Source: Embiotoca jacksoni (Eukaryota > Chordata > Actinopteri > Embiotocidae). From it: DNA of 64,000 bases. Below are positions 47,566-62,119 of the stretch, in pieces (the first letter of the stretch is position 1; each line of letters begins with the position of its first letter). The DNA is taken from contig JAKOON010000087.1 of assembly GCA_022577435.1 (NCBI GenBank), positions 677,001-741,000 of the forward strand, given 5' to 3'. Made by a program: the position numbers and the translations under genes. The notes under the pieces are model-generated. The model saw only the letters and a list, made by a program, of their open reading frames with translations, was not told the DNA's origin and ran no database searches.

Positions 47566-50269
47566 TGCACGTTGGGGGGGTTATTTTGCCCATAATGCAG
47601 TGTGCTGAGGCATTAAGGGGGGATTGGCTGACAGGAGCCGCTCCTTATTAGTCGTCTGGCTGGCTGTAAGAAGCTTTTCATGCTTGGAAATGGGGCTGGA
47701 AAAAAAAAAATAAGAGGGCAGAAGTCGAAACGGAAGAGAAAAAGAGAAGTTGATCTTCCTGGTGCAACAGAGGAGAAGAGGAACCTATTTCAAAAGAAAC
47801 CTCAACGTGTTTCCCCACCACACACTTTCTGTAAAAGTGAGCACGATTTACCGTTTGCGGCTATCTTTTTTTAACAAGTGACGGCCGCCGTTGAGGAAGA
47901 AGTCTTCCTCTGATCTATCTGCCACTATAAAAGAAGACGCTGTCCTTTTTAGCGACATAAAGTGCCCTGACGGTACAATCTAATGACCAAAAAGGCGACA
48001 GCACGGCAAGTAAATCAGCAACGGCAGCTCTGAAAGCTGGCAGGCGATGAGATGATCGCATCAAAATCAAGTACAGTCATCTAAACACTCCTGAATGTGT
48101 CGTAATGAAATGAAAGTCTGATGTGATTTAAAACACAACCTCCCCCGGCCTCTCTTTCCCACGACTTTATATACTGTAGGTGTCTGTTTACATTCCTCAG
48201 ACATAAAGGAAAGAAGCGCAGGCCGAGAATAGGTTGTGAAGTTGTTTTTCAGCACGATGTAATATGCGCGTGTTTCCATCTCCAGAAATAACTTGAGTAA
48301 AACACACAGCGTGCACATTCATCTTAGACCTCTACAGTCAAAACGGACACGAAGGCAAATACAGAAAAGAAAGAAAATGTACTTTCAAAATGCCTTTTGG
48401 ATGATCGTATGAAGCAGCTTCTCTCCCACGAAGAAAATGAAACGGGAAAATGAATTAATTTCATCACTCAACTCGTTTTGTAATCAAAACATTGACCAGA
48501 ACCGCCGTACCTGCCGGTTTATTGTGACGCTGATGCCGTCTGCATAAACGTTACACTGATTTCATTTTCCTCTTTTTGAATTGCGCTAAAGTGGCTCGCT
48601 AACGTCGCCGCAGAGCTGACCGGGACGTAACCGGACACGGGCACACGGCGGTGGTGTGTGAACACGGACGGATGGACGGACGGACAGACAGCCGGCTGAA
48701 TGATTGATTGCTCGGCTAATTGACTCGCTCGGTGACGGGACCGGATTACTAGCTGTTGTCACCGATCGCCTTCGAGATGCCGCGAGCAGTCCGACCTGCT
48801 TAACTTTGATGCAGGAGCCTCATTTTTCCTGTCAGAGCTGTTTGATGCACTGCGTTGGTCAGCCGGATGATCGGCGTACTCGCCGACTGACCTAATGATC
48901 GCTTTTAATGTTTTAATTCTTCTAACCGTTGTGGCTCTATAGGGGAAGAAGAGAGGAGCACGAAACGTAAAGAAACCAGACTTAAGCCTTTTAGTGCCTT
49001 TTTTTTTGTTTTGTATTAGTTTCTATTGCACAATATAATTTTATAGTTATGCTTTTGACTTTATTTTAGTTTTAGCCTATGTCTATTTACAGTGTTTACA
49101 ATCGCACACGTAAATACAAGTAGAGAAGGGGTGAAAAAAAGAAAAGCCCACAGGTGGTGAGAAATCAGAAAACTAAACAGAAGTCAGCTGACAAAACAGG
49201 AAAAAAAACAAAAACGAGTGAGAGATCAGCAGCCATGTTTCCCTGGTTTGCATTTGTGCTTTTTTTTTTTTAATTTTTTTTTTTTAAAGTAGCACCTCTT
49301 CTCTCTCTTTTCCAACAAGCCCATCTGTCTCGATAATGAAGCTGTGGAGTCGACCGCTGAGGTGACACCGACTCCATCACCGAGTCTCACTCACTTGGTT
49401 TATTAGCATCACACATGCAGTCGAAAAACATTTGTGTTGCAGAAGGATACACAAGAGGACACCTGGAGATGAAGGAGCCAATACAAAACCGGGTTTAATA
49501 TGAAGCAAATACAAGATTTTACACAAACGCATCAATGCAAGGAAACGCTTTTCTTGAAACACTTTGACACAATAAGTGAAACGCTCAGTTATTTATTTAT
49601 TTATTTATTTTTTATGCTAACGTTGCTGTTCAGAGATGAACATAGCTTGTGTGCAACTTTTTAATCTTCCCCTCCTCAGAGAAAGTGACGCCTCGACACA
49701 AAACCTTAAATAGATTTTGCAGAATGTGAAGAAAAGTTCACCGCAAATTTATTCCGGTGTCGAGATGGAAAGAGTAAAAATGGACTTTAATCTTCCTGTT
49801 TTTTTTTTTTAATTGGCCGTCTTGTTCAGTCTCTCAGTTTTGACCTTTGAACCTTAAAGTTGTTTCCCTCTCCGATGTTTTACTTTTGCTGCCGGCTAGC
49901 TTCCTCAGCTCGGGGACAGAAAGGGAATTTTATGTTTTTAAAAAAAAAAGTATTCTCATCGCTTTATTGTTTTGGTGTAATCGTCTTTTAAAGGTATTTC
50001 CGAGCTTTTGATGGATGAGAGGGATCCTGTGGCTCGGTTGCCAAATGGTTGTGCTGACTAATTTGCGGCCAGCTGCTACATCAGCTCCGCCACGTCCAAA
50101 CCGGGCTGATGCTCAGGAAGGATTTGTGTTTTATTTATTTTTTTTTTTTTTACTCCGGCGGGTTTAGACGCTGCCAAAAGGTTTTTTCCCGCTTTGCAAA
50201 TGTCGATATGTTTCAGATATATTTCTCCGTTGTACTTACTGTTCTCACCTCTATTTATAGACACTCGTA

Positions 50270-50410
50270 CATGTGTATATATATATAGATTTATAAATAT
50301 ATCTATAAATATATCTGTATATATATCTATATATATAGATATATATACTCCACCGCAATTGTAAACGAGTCTATGCAGGATGGATTAAAAAGCCCTTTTG
50401 AAGGGTCTCC

Positions 50411-50485
<75 letters not shown>
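50270..50485. repeat. AT-rich palindromic tract and (TG)n(TA)n array
   Basis: Interleaved ATATATATAGAT/ATCTATATATAT words form overlapping inverted repeats at about 50276-50346. They are followed by (TG)10 running directly into about 50 bp of pure TA (50431-50482). Confidence 0.9.
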
Positions 50486-50486
<1 letters not shown>

Positions 50487-50578
50487 GGTAGGATTACTGA
50501 GCACTGATCATCTCTCAGCACTCAGAAAGATGAGTCCCCACTCAAACTCAAAGCTCTCTCGCACATGAGCGTGCGCAC

Positions 50579-50595
50579 GCACACACACACACACA

Positions 50596-50689
<94 letters not shown>

Positions 50690-50759
50690 GAACGAGGGAG
50701 CGAGATAAAGATGCTGTCTCACTAATTATAGCGTGTCTCCGCAGCTGAGGTCTACTGGT

Positions 50760-50816
<57 letters not shown>
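50579..50816. repeat. CA array (106 bp) and GT array
   Basis: CA with a GCGCGC interruption runs about 50579-50685, and GT runs about 50762-50816. They are complementary arrays 77 bp apart. Confidence 0.93.
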
Positions 50817-50817
<1 letters not shown>

Positions 50818-51253
50818 ACGTGTGTGGTCTAATTGCTCAGGTTAGATGAGAGTCATTAGTAAATGATTGAATTTATAAGGCAGCTGTAGCCTGAGGTTAC
50901 AGAGACCGTAAACTTTATCTGTCTTCAGTGTAAAAAGTTAATGTTCTTTATTATCACTAATCATTTTCCCCTTTGTCTTTTTGTCTCCCGTGTTTTGTTT
51001 TTTTCCTGTCCTTGTACCAAATCTTTCTCATCTTCCTCTCTTTTCCGTTCTCTGCCTTTTTCTCGTCCTTTTCATCCACGTCCCCCCCCCCCCCTCCACC
51101 CGCTGCCGCCTCTTCTTCTTGCATCCTCCTCGGTCTTCATCTGTTTCTCGTGTTCTTTGCTGTCTTCTTTTCTGTGTGTCTATTCTGAGCAGTAAAGGTC
51201 AGATACAGATGCACAGCGTGACTGTGATGCCTCCCACACATTACATGCTTGGT

Positions 51254-51300
<47 letters not shown>

Positions 51301-52757
51301 AGACTGTGTAATTATGTAGGTGTCAGAAGATGTGAGAGGGAGAGAGCGGAGCATCATTGCTATGTTCTGGCTGTGGTTCATGGCATGTATTAATTGATTA
51401 TAGAGTAGGGTATACATACAGTATCATCATTTCTGTGGCATTCTGCTCTATGAGTGTGTGTGTGTGTGTGTGTTAGTAAGTAATAAGTAAGTAAATCCTA
51501 ATCTGCCGGAGAACATCAGTATAACACGATGGAAAACCTGGATAGACCCGTTACTTCATTTATCTCATTTACATGTATATTTTACTGCTGCATATGTGTT
51601 TTGTGTTTTTAGGATAATTTTTTGGGGGGGTATATTATTAATTTATTGCTAAACAGGAAGATAGCCATAAATATGGGGACGTTAAGGATGACGTCGTGAA
51701 TAGAGTGCCAGTCAAACTTCAAAATGGTGGAAAGAGTGATTGAAATATGACATACTTGTGACGGGCATTATTGAGTTGAGCAGGTTTCAGTGCAGATTCA
51801 CAGCTCACCACTAACTCAATCCCTCCTTCCCCCTCCCCCACCCCCCACGTTTAAAATTAGCAAGGCAGTTGCTTTTGTGTGAAAGTCTATTTTTTAATCT
51901 ACTTTGCATATTGTCCTCTTCATTTGTCATGAAATGCCGTTTCCTTTCTTACAGACTAAAATATCCGTATGTGTCGTGTTTCATCTCCTCGTACGATTCG
52001 GTAAACTCGAAGAGTTCCCAGTCCGGCGTGCTCGCCGCACGAAGCAGCGTCCAGTTGACACGCCTCCGCCTCGGTTTTGCGTGCGCTGGCGCTCGTTTGC
52101 ATCTGTTTTGCGTCCTTCCACCGACTTTGTATACGTTTATGCGCTCGGAAGTGAAGACAAGTTCCTTTTGTTGTTTCACCTGCCGCCGCTCAGCCCGTCC
52201 CGGTTCCCATGCTGCAGAAATACTCCCCATGACTATTCAAAACCAGCGGCGAGTGAGAAATCCTGTCGTTATTTATTTATTTATTTTTTATTTATGTTCC
52301 TCACCAGTTGGCAGAAAACCACATCACCTCTGCAGGGTGTGTATGTTTTTTTTCCACATGCTGCTGGAACATTACCTACCGATCTCACACACACCTGTCT
52401 TGTTGTTGATGCTAAAATGAGACGGATCCAAGCGCACTGCTGAGTAGAAATGTGCCTTCTGGTTAATGTGGTTTTCAAAGTCAGTGTCACTTCAGTCTTG
52501 TGACAGTCGCAGCACAGACTTGGCGTGAGTCAGACCACCTGCCTCGAGAAGACCGGTGGCGTTTCAGCATATTTGCGGGTCTTTGAAAAGCTTTACTTCT
52601 TTTAGAAGGTAGTTTGTATTTTTTCTTTTTGACAATAAAAAACTTTTACTGTTGCCGCTTTGGCTTTTATGTGGAAAATCCACTAAAACTCTTCAACCTG
52701 CATGATGCTTCTGTTCTCGGCTTTTTCTTTTTTTCTTCAAACCAGCGAGTATGAGAT

Positions 52758-52793
<36 letters not shown>

Positions 52794-53918
52794 TGTCATC
52801 AGTATGTTGAGCTGACACTCCACCACTCTGACTGTTGGTAGTCAGTTCACAGACAATAAGCAGCTCTCACTCTCTTCTCTCTGTTTCCTACTTATAGAAA
52901 CCGAGTGGGTTTTCTGAGTGGGAGTTTTGGAAAAGATACACTGCTGACTCTGCTGAACTAAAAAAAAAGAAAAAAAAAGAGAAGTCCTGGTAGTGAAGCA
53001 GCAACGCTCAGGGCCTCAAAGATATCTGTTAGTAGAGTAGAGATTTTACTTATGAATTATGCATTTTGGCATTTTAAATAGAAAACAATAATCTTTTAAA
53101 TCCTCAAATACTGACAGGAGTCTGGTCAACCAGTTACCAAGAAATGAACTTATATGGCTGGACGATATGACATCACACAATATTCAATAAAATCATAGCT
53201 CCATATATTCATCTATATTGTCTTTTATACAATATAGGATCTGATCATTCTAATTTTATCTAATCTAATTTAATATACAGTAGGTCACTTAAAAAGCAAA
53301 AGCTAAATATAAGTATTTAGCATAAACGTGTCTTTACAACTACTAAAAAGGGAAGTGAGTGTTGTTGAGTTCGGGAACTCTTACATTTATTGGCCAGTTC
53401 ATCTAAAAGATTCAAATTGTGTTATTTGACAAAAAAAAATTTCAGGGGTCTAAAAATGTAAAATGAAGCAGTTCACCAGCCAAGACTGAAAAACTTTTCG
53501 AGAAAAATTTACTTTTGTGAAGCAGAAACTATTTTTTCTGCTGTTATTAATGTTTTATTGGTCGGCAGATCCTCTTTTAGAGCAGGAAAATTCCCCCTAA
53601 TGGAGCTGCTGCTGCTTTATTTCAAATGAATAAATTACAATTCTGTCCGAATTTACACCGAAAGCGAGAGAGACGGAGAGAGACGGAGAGAGACAGAGAG
53701 AGAAAGAGAGAGGGAAAAAAAAGGAGAAGAAAGATAAACGGTGGGTGGATAGAGGGATAAAGATGTGAGCGGAGAGGTAGACGAGGATGAGGGTTGAGGA
53801 GGGGAACGAGAGAGTGGAAGTGTGAAGGAGAGATGATGGTGGTGGTGATGAAGAGGAGGAGGAGGAGGAGGAGGAGAGAAGCCAAGGCCTTTGGGCAAAG
53901 CCAAGACCGCCTACAGAT

Positions 53919-53956
<38 letters not shown>

Positions 53957-55391
53957 ATCTGACTTACCCTCCTCTCAATCTCCTCCTCCTCCTCCCCATC
54001 CTCCTCCTCATCACCCCCAGAGGAGAATTAATGTAGGGCAATGGAGGAGTGAAGTGAAGGGCAGGCACACACTCTCTCAGTCAGACCTTCGGCGTGTACA
54101 TGGAAGCGCTGTGTTTTCTGTCTCGAAGGCGTTCAGGAACCATAAAAATCGGTCATTTAACTTGCGTCTATACTTGTCGTATTTCGAGGGACGCCCGGCC
54201 TGACGAGTCTCCTCGTCAATAAATAGCCGTTTAGTTGAAGCCGTTGATCGACTGGCCATTGAACGTTCATGATACTACTTCAAATATTTAAATGCGTGTT
54301 TTTGGGCGGTTTCAGAAAATAGTTTAAGTTCCAGGTTCTGATAATTCTGTCAAAAACAACCAACAAAGGAGACTGAACATTTATTTAATTCATTTTAAAG
54401 CAGTATATTGTACGTTAGCCTGACGGTGTCTCTGTCTGGGCTACTAATAGATTAAGACCGGTAGACGGGCCTCTGTAACGTTGCATGAAACAAGCTTTTA
54501 TATGCTTTTCTGTGGCTGTAAACACAGTGAACAAACATTTAAAAAGCTGTTCTACTAAAACGTGGTCTTATCAGCGCTCTTTACGGCTGATTGCAGAACA
54601 TTAATCACCGCTGTCGGCGTGCTCTCTGCAGCCGCTGCGCCTATGTGCTGCTAATGTTACCTCTTCCGAGAACCGGGCCCTACATCACCCTCGGGTCACC
54701 CGCGAGGCCACCTTCCTAACGGCGCCGGCTCCACCGGTGACAAATGGTCCTGTAAGTTATTTATGACGCCTCTCACACGGCGCAGTTTGAGTTTTGGTTT
54801 TCCTGCAACTTCACGACGAATGAAATCTTGGTCGACTTTTGTCGTCAGCTAACACTTACCGGGGTATTTGGTGGCAGCTCCTAAATATTTCAGTGAGCTA
54901 GTACTTTGTTTGTGTCCTGATGTTGTGCCTAGTATTTAGACTACTCGCAGTATTGCAATGAAAAATCCTCTAAAAAAAAAACACATTTCCCATAGACCAC
55001 CATTATAAAAGAGACGTAAAACTGTTGACGGGACACCTGCTACTGCAAATAAATTTAATTTAATTAAATGAAAATTTTTTTTTTGTGTTTTCGTGAGAAA
55101 GAAAAGTCTGAGGGAACCAGCAAGGTTACACACAAAATACTGGAATATTTATTGCTAATACAAAACAAGGATACGCACGAAGTGGAAATGAGCATTTACT
55201 TTGAAAATGGGTATATATTGCTCGCTGTATAATATGGGTCACAATTCCTAAAGATTAAAGTCATGGAGTTGAGAGTTTAACACCGACATGCGTGTTATTG
55301 AGGGAGAAGGAGAAGGAGGCAGAGATTATAAATAGAGGGAGGCAGGTCAGAGGGAAAGAGTCAGGCTTCCTGTATCCAGCCTCACACCCGG

Positions 55392-55440
<49 letters not shown>

Positions 55441-55902
55441 AACGTGCACAGATAAAACACACAACAACAATGTGACTTGAATGTTTTACATGACTCCAGT
55501 TTTAAGCTCTATTAAGATTTCATATTTCAACATTGTTTTTCCACTTTGTCTTCTACTTGTGACGGATTTGATCTCAGATGGACTTCAGCGTTTAAACAGT
55601 CAAACAGTTGTTTTGTGCCACAAACAGTCCAAAACTAAAGTTATTCAATTTACAATTAAAGAGAATTTAGGTCAATTAGACAATCAACAAAACTATTGAC
55701 TAGTTTCTATCGATTAGCTAATAGATCTTTTGTAACTCAACTGGCCTACATACGTGTTTACATTGCTTGTGTGTCTTTTGTATTTCTGTGTGTTTTACTG
55801 AGTACATGCTCGTTTGCTGCCGGTCACCACGTTGGCCTCGTATTCACAAGAACAGTGTGTATAGTCCAGAAGTGCCTGCGTGTTAACTGTGCGTGTGTGT
55901 GC

Positions 55903-55963
<61 letters not shown>

Positions 55964-56199
55964 GACAGTGATCTAATAAGAGTTGATAGTGTACCCAACC
56001 GCAGCTGCTCTCACACACCCACTCCCTGTCAGAGACACACAGAGAAAAGTAGACTGTAATTAAATATATTATACTTATTAAAGTCGAGGAAATTTAAAAA
56101 AAAAAAAAAAAAGAAAGAAAGAAAGAAGAAGCCCAGCTCAGTCAGAGACGCTCGCCACCAGCTTATGTACAGTTAATGTACGTTAGCGAGGAGACAGAC

Positions 56200-56300
56200 G
56201 GGAAGTGTGAGGAAACATGCAGCAAAGGTTCAGCCAGCTGGGAATCGAACCAAAGACTTGTTTGATGGCATTAGTGCCCGTGTGTCCAACTCCATCACGG
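56200..56300 (-). mobile_element. tRNA-derived SINE remnant
   Basis: On the minus strand, TTTGGTTCGATTCCCAGCTG has a good Pol III B-box (GGTTCGATTCC). It is followed by CTTTGCTGCATGTTTCCTCA and CTTCCCGTCTGTCTCC, the kind of tail I recognise from fish tRNA-derived SINEs. No clear A-box is left, so it is a truncated or decayed copy. Ends are approximate. Confidence 0.5.
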
Positions 56301-56639
56301 TGAAACGCCTTCTGTCTCGCAGATTACGTCCATTTCATGTCCAGAATTTAAGCTAAAATCCAGTCCTTTGGATCAAGTTGTGTGTCGACGACCAGCCGCT
56401 CCAAGTGTCGTAGCTGCAGCTGTAATTTCAGCGTGTCGGATAACGATTTAATCAGCGGTGAGGTAAAATACAGTTACTGGATCAGACTCAGGGTTGGTAT
56501 GTACCCAACATCCAAGGACTTGGATGGGAATCACAGGAAGCGTTGGAAACGCGGCACTGCAGGTGCCTCAGCCTGGAATTTGATAATCACTAGTTTTATG
56601 ATCCATTTTTTTGTGTTTACTGTGTTTGGACACATAAAC

Positions 56640-56870
56640 AAAGAGCTGCAGAAGACGCACGGCGCTACGTCAGTGGGATCTACGGTGACAAACATACGTC
56701 AGCGGAGTAATTCCACTAATCTTGGCGGGTCTTTAGACAAACAAGTGGGCACAGGGAACCTTTTAGTTCCTAGAACAAAAAGTTCCTGGGACTTTGGTGT
56801 GGAAACACGACTTAGGGACACGTCACAAGGCCCCGACAGAAAGTTGATCTGCTCTTATTTGACAAGTCTG
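56640..56870 (+). repeat. Dispersed teleost repeat (degenerate)
   Basis: The phrases TTTTAGTTCCTAGAACAAAA and GTTCCTGGGACTTTGGTGTG, then GAAACACGAC, resemble a fish interspersed element. This explains part of the 164-codon frame at 56382-56876, which has no protein-family resemblance. Confidence 0.45.
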
Positions 56871-57190
56871 TCATGAGTCTACTCGTCTTTTATTCAGGTC
56901 ACGACCCGACCGTGACCGAGCGGCCGCCTGGAGACGTCAGCGTCGTGTCTCCTCCTGTACGTCCGTCAGGTGTACCGACAGCACCGGTTTATGGTTTTTC
57001 ACGGTCCGCAGGTGCAACGTGTGCGTTTCTGCTGCCAGATAGTCGGCGTGGCGACAGCTTGGCGAAATCACTTAAGCTGGTTGTCGGCTCCTACTTGGCA
57101 ACCGCACGTCCGAGCAGAGCCGAGTTAGCTGCTGATTCACGGACCTGGAAGAGGCTTCACGGAGGGAGAGGTAAGATACTGCGGAGACCG

Positions 57191-57323
57191 GCGGACGGAC
57201 GGACGGACGGACAGGCAGGGAGGAAGATGGACAGACAGGGAGGGAGGAAGACAGACAGACAGGGAGGAAGAAGGACAGACAGGGAGGAAGAAGGACAGAC
57301 GGGGAGGAAGACGGACAGACACA
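57191..57323 (+). repeat. Purine-rich minisatellite, GGACAGACAGGGAGGAAGAA unit
   Basis: About six variable units of 16-20 bp (ACAGACAGGGAGGAAG plus 0-4 bases) are preceded by a (GGAC)n run at about 57193-57211. Confidence 0.92.
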
Positions 57324-57602
57324 GTGTAGAGAGAGAGAGGAATGCTGCACGCTCGGATAAAACGGTGAAGGAAGTCTGAGTGGGGTTTCCATGACAACCG
57401 CACACTTCACACCCTGCCCCCCCCCCCCCCGCCCCGCCCCCCCTCCACACGATGTGCAAACTCGCATAGACACATCGAGCGGTCCGACGCACGGAGGGTG
57501 GAAAATGCTCGTGTGTGAATATTGTCGAGTTGTGCGCCGATAAGAAGTTGTTTTGTGCAATAAATAGCCTCACGAGAGACATTATCTGCAGCTCAGTGTA
57601 GT

Positions 57603-57606
<4 letters not shown>

Positions 57607-57655
<49 letters not shown>

Positions 57656-57658
57656 TGT
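57607..57658 (+). repeat. (CT)n(GT)n compound microsatellite
   Basis: About 32 bp of CT changes directly to about 20 bp of GT. Confidence 0.92.
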
Positions 57659-58829
57659 CTTTTGTGTGTTGATTTCTTCCTGCTATTGTCACTTGTTGTA
57701 TGCGTGCAGTGGTGTTCCCATGTGTTCCTGTGTGTATTTTTGTGCTCTTTGGGGTCAGACTGAGGGTGATTTAAGAAAGCCATCAAATGTTGTTATACAC
57801 GCTAAAGGATTTTACATATTTCCCTCCGCTTGCATGGTTTTCTCACTCTCTAGTTTGTTTAACTTGGTTTTTATTTTTTTTATTGTTTTTTTTATTCAAC
57901 CCAGTTCACCGACTGAACGTGCCGCCGGTGGAAATCATGCATCTCCAAATTTGGAGGTTCACAGAGGTTGTACTAAGTCTCTTCATCAATCACGGGTGTG
58001 TTTTGGCCGTAACGCGAACATCATTATGAGAACGGTGGATTTGTCAGCTACTAAAAGAACACGTCTCTGCACATGAAACAGATCTGCTCGCACGTATATT
58101 GAGCAGACGGATGTGCACAACGATAATCTTTCACATTGTAATCTTGTTATTCTTTAAACCGTATGTATGAGCGTGTTGGTATCTTAATACTTCACCAGTG
58201 ACTAAGACCAGGCTTTTTGTCTGTCAGTTGCGTAATAGCTTTCTGCTGCTTCAAGATAGCGACGCACCAACACGTCCATTCAGAAGTTACAAAATAGTTT
58301 GGAGTTGTTTAAAAAACAGAACCTGCAGAATTATTATACGTTATGATATTTATATTAGCAGAGAAAAACAAAAGAAATGCACGAAAAAGATCAACATTCA
58401 TTATTACCGTAACAGGTAAAGTACTGAAAAGCTGCATAATGTCATGAATAACAATTGTCAGACATGTAAAACTCTGACTCACATACTCTTAAATGTAAAA
58501 CGCATCAAATAAATGTCCATTAAGTCAAGCGCAACACATTCAGAAGTGCAGTTTCAGCTTTAGAAGAGCTCAACTGTCTTTCTGTGTGTTTGTGAACAGT
58601 GCATGTAGAGGCGTGAGAGAATTACAACATGCATATACATGTGAAAGATGTTTGTGTGTTTATTGCGTGTTAAAAGTGACGGCCGTCGTCACCAGACACA
58701 TCCTGACCGGTGGCTTTTTAAAAAAAACATATATATATATATTTTTTTTTGAACGTGTGCTTTCACGTGGCGATCATCGTCTTTGTCTGTCACACTCCCA
58801 TTACCTGAGGCAGGCACTTCCTCAATACA

Positions 58830-58876
<47 letters not shown>

Positions 58877-59447
58877 CTCCGGGCATGCTGTGTCACCAGC
58901 GGCAATGAGCGAGCCTTTCACATTGACCCACATAGAAGCAGAGAGACGGAGAGTAAAAGGAGGAAAGAAAGCAGCAAAAGAGCAACTGAAGAAAACAAGA
59001 GGCCATTTGTTAGATCGTACTGAATGAGGGACGGATTCAGAGACTCGGCCGGTAACTGAAGGGTGCTCAGCTGTCACCGCTCATGTCTGAACTCGATGCT
59101 TTCACATCCACATGGGCTTGTTTCTGGGGGAAGTCACGATACCCGTCCCGTATCGAAAAGTTTTTTTTTTATTTTTTTATTATTAGATAACGTGTATTCA
59201 CTTCATCTGTATATCCTGTTGTGTTATTTTTAGTTGTCCCCCCCCGCCACCCCCGTGGACAGGTTTAAAACCTCTGAAGCATAGTTTTGGAGCTTTTATC
59301 CCTGCATGCACCGTCAAGAATTAAATTCTGTATCGGCATAAAAAGGCTAAAAACGTGTTGGTCTTCTTGACCTTTAAATCCCCGTATCAGCCCAACTCCG
59401 TGCCGCGTAAAACATTCAGCTAAATACCTCTCTTTATAAAAGCGGAG

Positions 59448-59523
<76 letters not shown>

Positions 59524-59628
59524 GCATGAGCTCATGCACTTGTTGTATCTGTGTGTGTCTCAGGTTGCCCTTGCCAGGTTATCTGTTACGTAATGTTCCA
59601 AAAATAGAGCAGGTTCACCTGGAAGGGA

Positions 59629-59665
<37 letters not shown>

Positions 59666-62119
59666 GGGGGGGTCAGAAGGATTGGATTGAGATGAAAACA
59701 GAAACCCTGAGACTTTTTTTTTTTCTTGAACTAAGGCAGTGGTTTTTTTTTAGTTTTTTTTTTTTTTTTTACCAATATCACGTTTTTGATTGTTATTAAT
59801 TATTAATACTATTTTGAGAGGAATGTTTGTGCAGTTGAAGCTAATTATTCTAAAATCACCATAACATCACAGTCTCAACAATATCTTCATATTATGTCCA
59901 GCTCTTGTGTCTTTACTTTGTTTTAACGCTGTTTTATGAAGATTTTGATACCCCGAAGCTGATTATTCTGACGAACACACCTGGAAACGGGCTTCCTGAC
60001 AAAAAAGACGGCGGGCCGGAGGAGAGTTGAGGTGTAGTGGATCCGGTGTCATAGTTCATCGGACACCGCGGCTCTCCAACGCTCTACAGTTTCTTTGTCA
60101 GAAACTTAACATTCACATTATTTCCTCCTTTCCCATTAAAATGAATCTCACCCCTGAACTGTCCATCCTCGAGCCTGATCCATAACCGGGCCTGTTCTCA
60201 AGATGAATCATAAGTGGTTGATAACTGGACCAAATAAAACACACACACACACACACACACTCACACACACACACATCGTGACATCGTACAGAGCTCAGAT
60301 GTCTGGTGTCGGGTCTCCCTCGCCCGTCGGGTTGATTGGCGTAATTACCCGAGCCGTGCCGCGAGCGTGTAAGGAAATAACGGCTGCTGGACTCGGTCCG
60401 CTCCGCAATGTTTTCTTCGACTCCGGGAGGGAACGGATGTTAGCGACACAATAAGCGAGAGAGGCTTCGACAATCACGATGATAAACGTCGAAGCCGACG
60501 GACAGGCGAGGAAGAGGAGGGGGAAAAAGATGTGCTGGTTTCACCGGCTTCTCGGCTACAGGTGAGCGGAGCTGCCGAGAGGTTTGAAATTGAACGTGGC
60601 GGATACTGACTTTTTGCTGGGCAGCTGTCAGGATTTTGCGTGTTAAATCTCTGCTGGATGCAAAAAAAATTTTTTTTAAATTTAGATGTTTACTCAAAAC
60701 TGAAAAGAAATATTTCTGAAAAAATAAACATCATCCAAAACCAGCTTGAAAACTAATGAAAAACCAACAGCAACTCTTTTGACACCATCTTGTCTGTTAG
60801 TGTTGCATCGTTGAACTCTTTACTTTTATTTAACTCAAATAAAAGATAAAAGTTAGGTCATTGAGTTTTACTACGATCATATGTTTTTAAATTCATGCCC
60901 GTTGAAAGTGCGAGTGGATGCATTTCCTTTTGTATGTAATAACTGCTCAAAATATGACTTAAATATTGCTGATTGTTGCTTTTTAGTCCCCGTTTTATGC
61001 AAAGTTCATTTGAGTTAATTGATTTTTAAGTTGTACAAAACCAACTGGATATCCTCTGATGTCACCGTCTGTTCAGTGTGAAATTCCCTCTTTGCGTTAC
61101 ACAAGGGAAACGCAAGTCGGTAATGAAAACCCGTTTCTATGTTCACGTTTTTAAATGCACGTCAGGACGCGCCGACGTTTCTGTCTTCCGGTGTTCGATC
61201 AGACGGCCGCCTGAAACTCTTAATCTGCAGAAAAGGATTATGAGGTTGTGCGGCACATAACTGGGAAAATCTTAAAATGTCGGATTGGCTTGACAAAAAT
61301 AATACAAATTCTAACATGGGAGGTTTAATGGTGTTTCACGGCCGGTCACGAAACCGAATTATTTTGAGGTTTTAAGTTTAAAAAAAACCAACAACGAAAC
61401 CTTTACATATGGAATCGTTCACTTTACAAATTGTTTCCCCGCACAAAGAAGTTGACTTCAGAGCAAACCCACACTGGTGCAGGATTCTCCTTTGTCAACC
61501 AGCTTCTCCCACATAATCACAACATCTTCTACAGTCAGAAGATGTTGAATCCGATTCCTCCCACTTGCAGCTGCCTTTTTTTTATTTTTTATTTTCGTGG
61601 CCATTACTTTTGTTCTCGCTCGGGCTTTCGATAATAAACAGTGTCGCGCGGCCGCGGCGAACGGCTCGCCGAGCGCTGCAGGGGCTTTCAGAAAGCGGTT
61701 AAATGACGCGGAGGCTTCGTTGCCGTCGGTGATGCCACCCACCGCGAGAGTCCTGTTTTTCTTTCCACTTTTTTTTTTTTTTTCACCCTGAATAGTTGAA
61801 AACAACATAAACAGCTGCTGCCGTAGCAACGGTTCACCCCTCCCTGGTTACAGAGGATCTGTATTTAGAAAAAAAACAAAAAAACTTTGAAAGAGTTGCA
61901 GAGATTACGTCATCCTCGGCACGCAGGCTGCGGGAAGTGAAGACGGTGTAATCACCGCGTGTCCGCGAACGCACCGTCACCTATCAGAGGCTGACGGGGC
62001 GTCTGTCTGAAGTTCATGCCTTCACTGTGAAGTTGCTGAAACGTACGAGTCCGCGGAGCTCATTCTCCTACTGATAATAATTACTGGATGAGCTGCCGAT
62101 GCTCCCGCTGTGCCGTTGT

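Larger units (their letters stand above)
46501..53600 (+). other. dgki intron 1, middle part
   Basis: Mostly non-coding unique-looking sequence with a GT tract at about 47505-47563, an AT-rich/CA complex at 50270-50820, a CA tract at 51256-51295 and a GT tract at 52760-52791. Long open frames at 46877-47274 and 51869-52443 show no recognisable protein family. Confidence 0.65.
53601..61999 (+). other. dgki intron 1, third part
   Basis: No exon recognised. It contains a purine-rich stretch (53656-53880), a (CT)n tract (53921-53956), CA/GT tracts at 55396-55438, 55889-55961, 58830-58872, 59449-59521, 59629-59662 and 60238-60275, a minisatellite at 57191-57323 and SINE-like or dispersed-repeat remnants at 56200-56870. 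Confidence 0.65.

Noticed and set aside
51869..52443. Two overlapping frames of about 180 codons, checked as possible dgki exons
   Set aside because: No resemblance to C1 or kinase-domain sequence, no suitable conserved segment next to splice sites, and composition like the surrounding intron.
56382..56876. 164-codon plus-strand frame, checked as a possible transposase or gene
   Set aside because: No recognisable domain or catalytic motif; its second half overlaps a degenerate dispersed repeat and the flanks look like intron.
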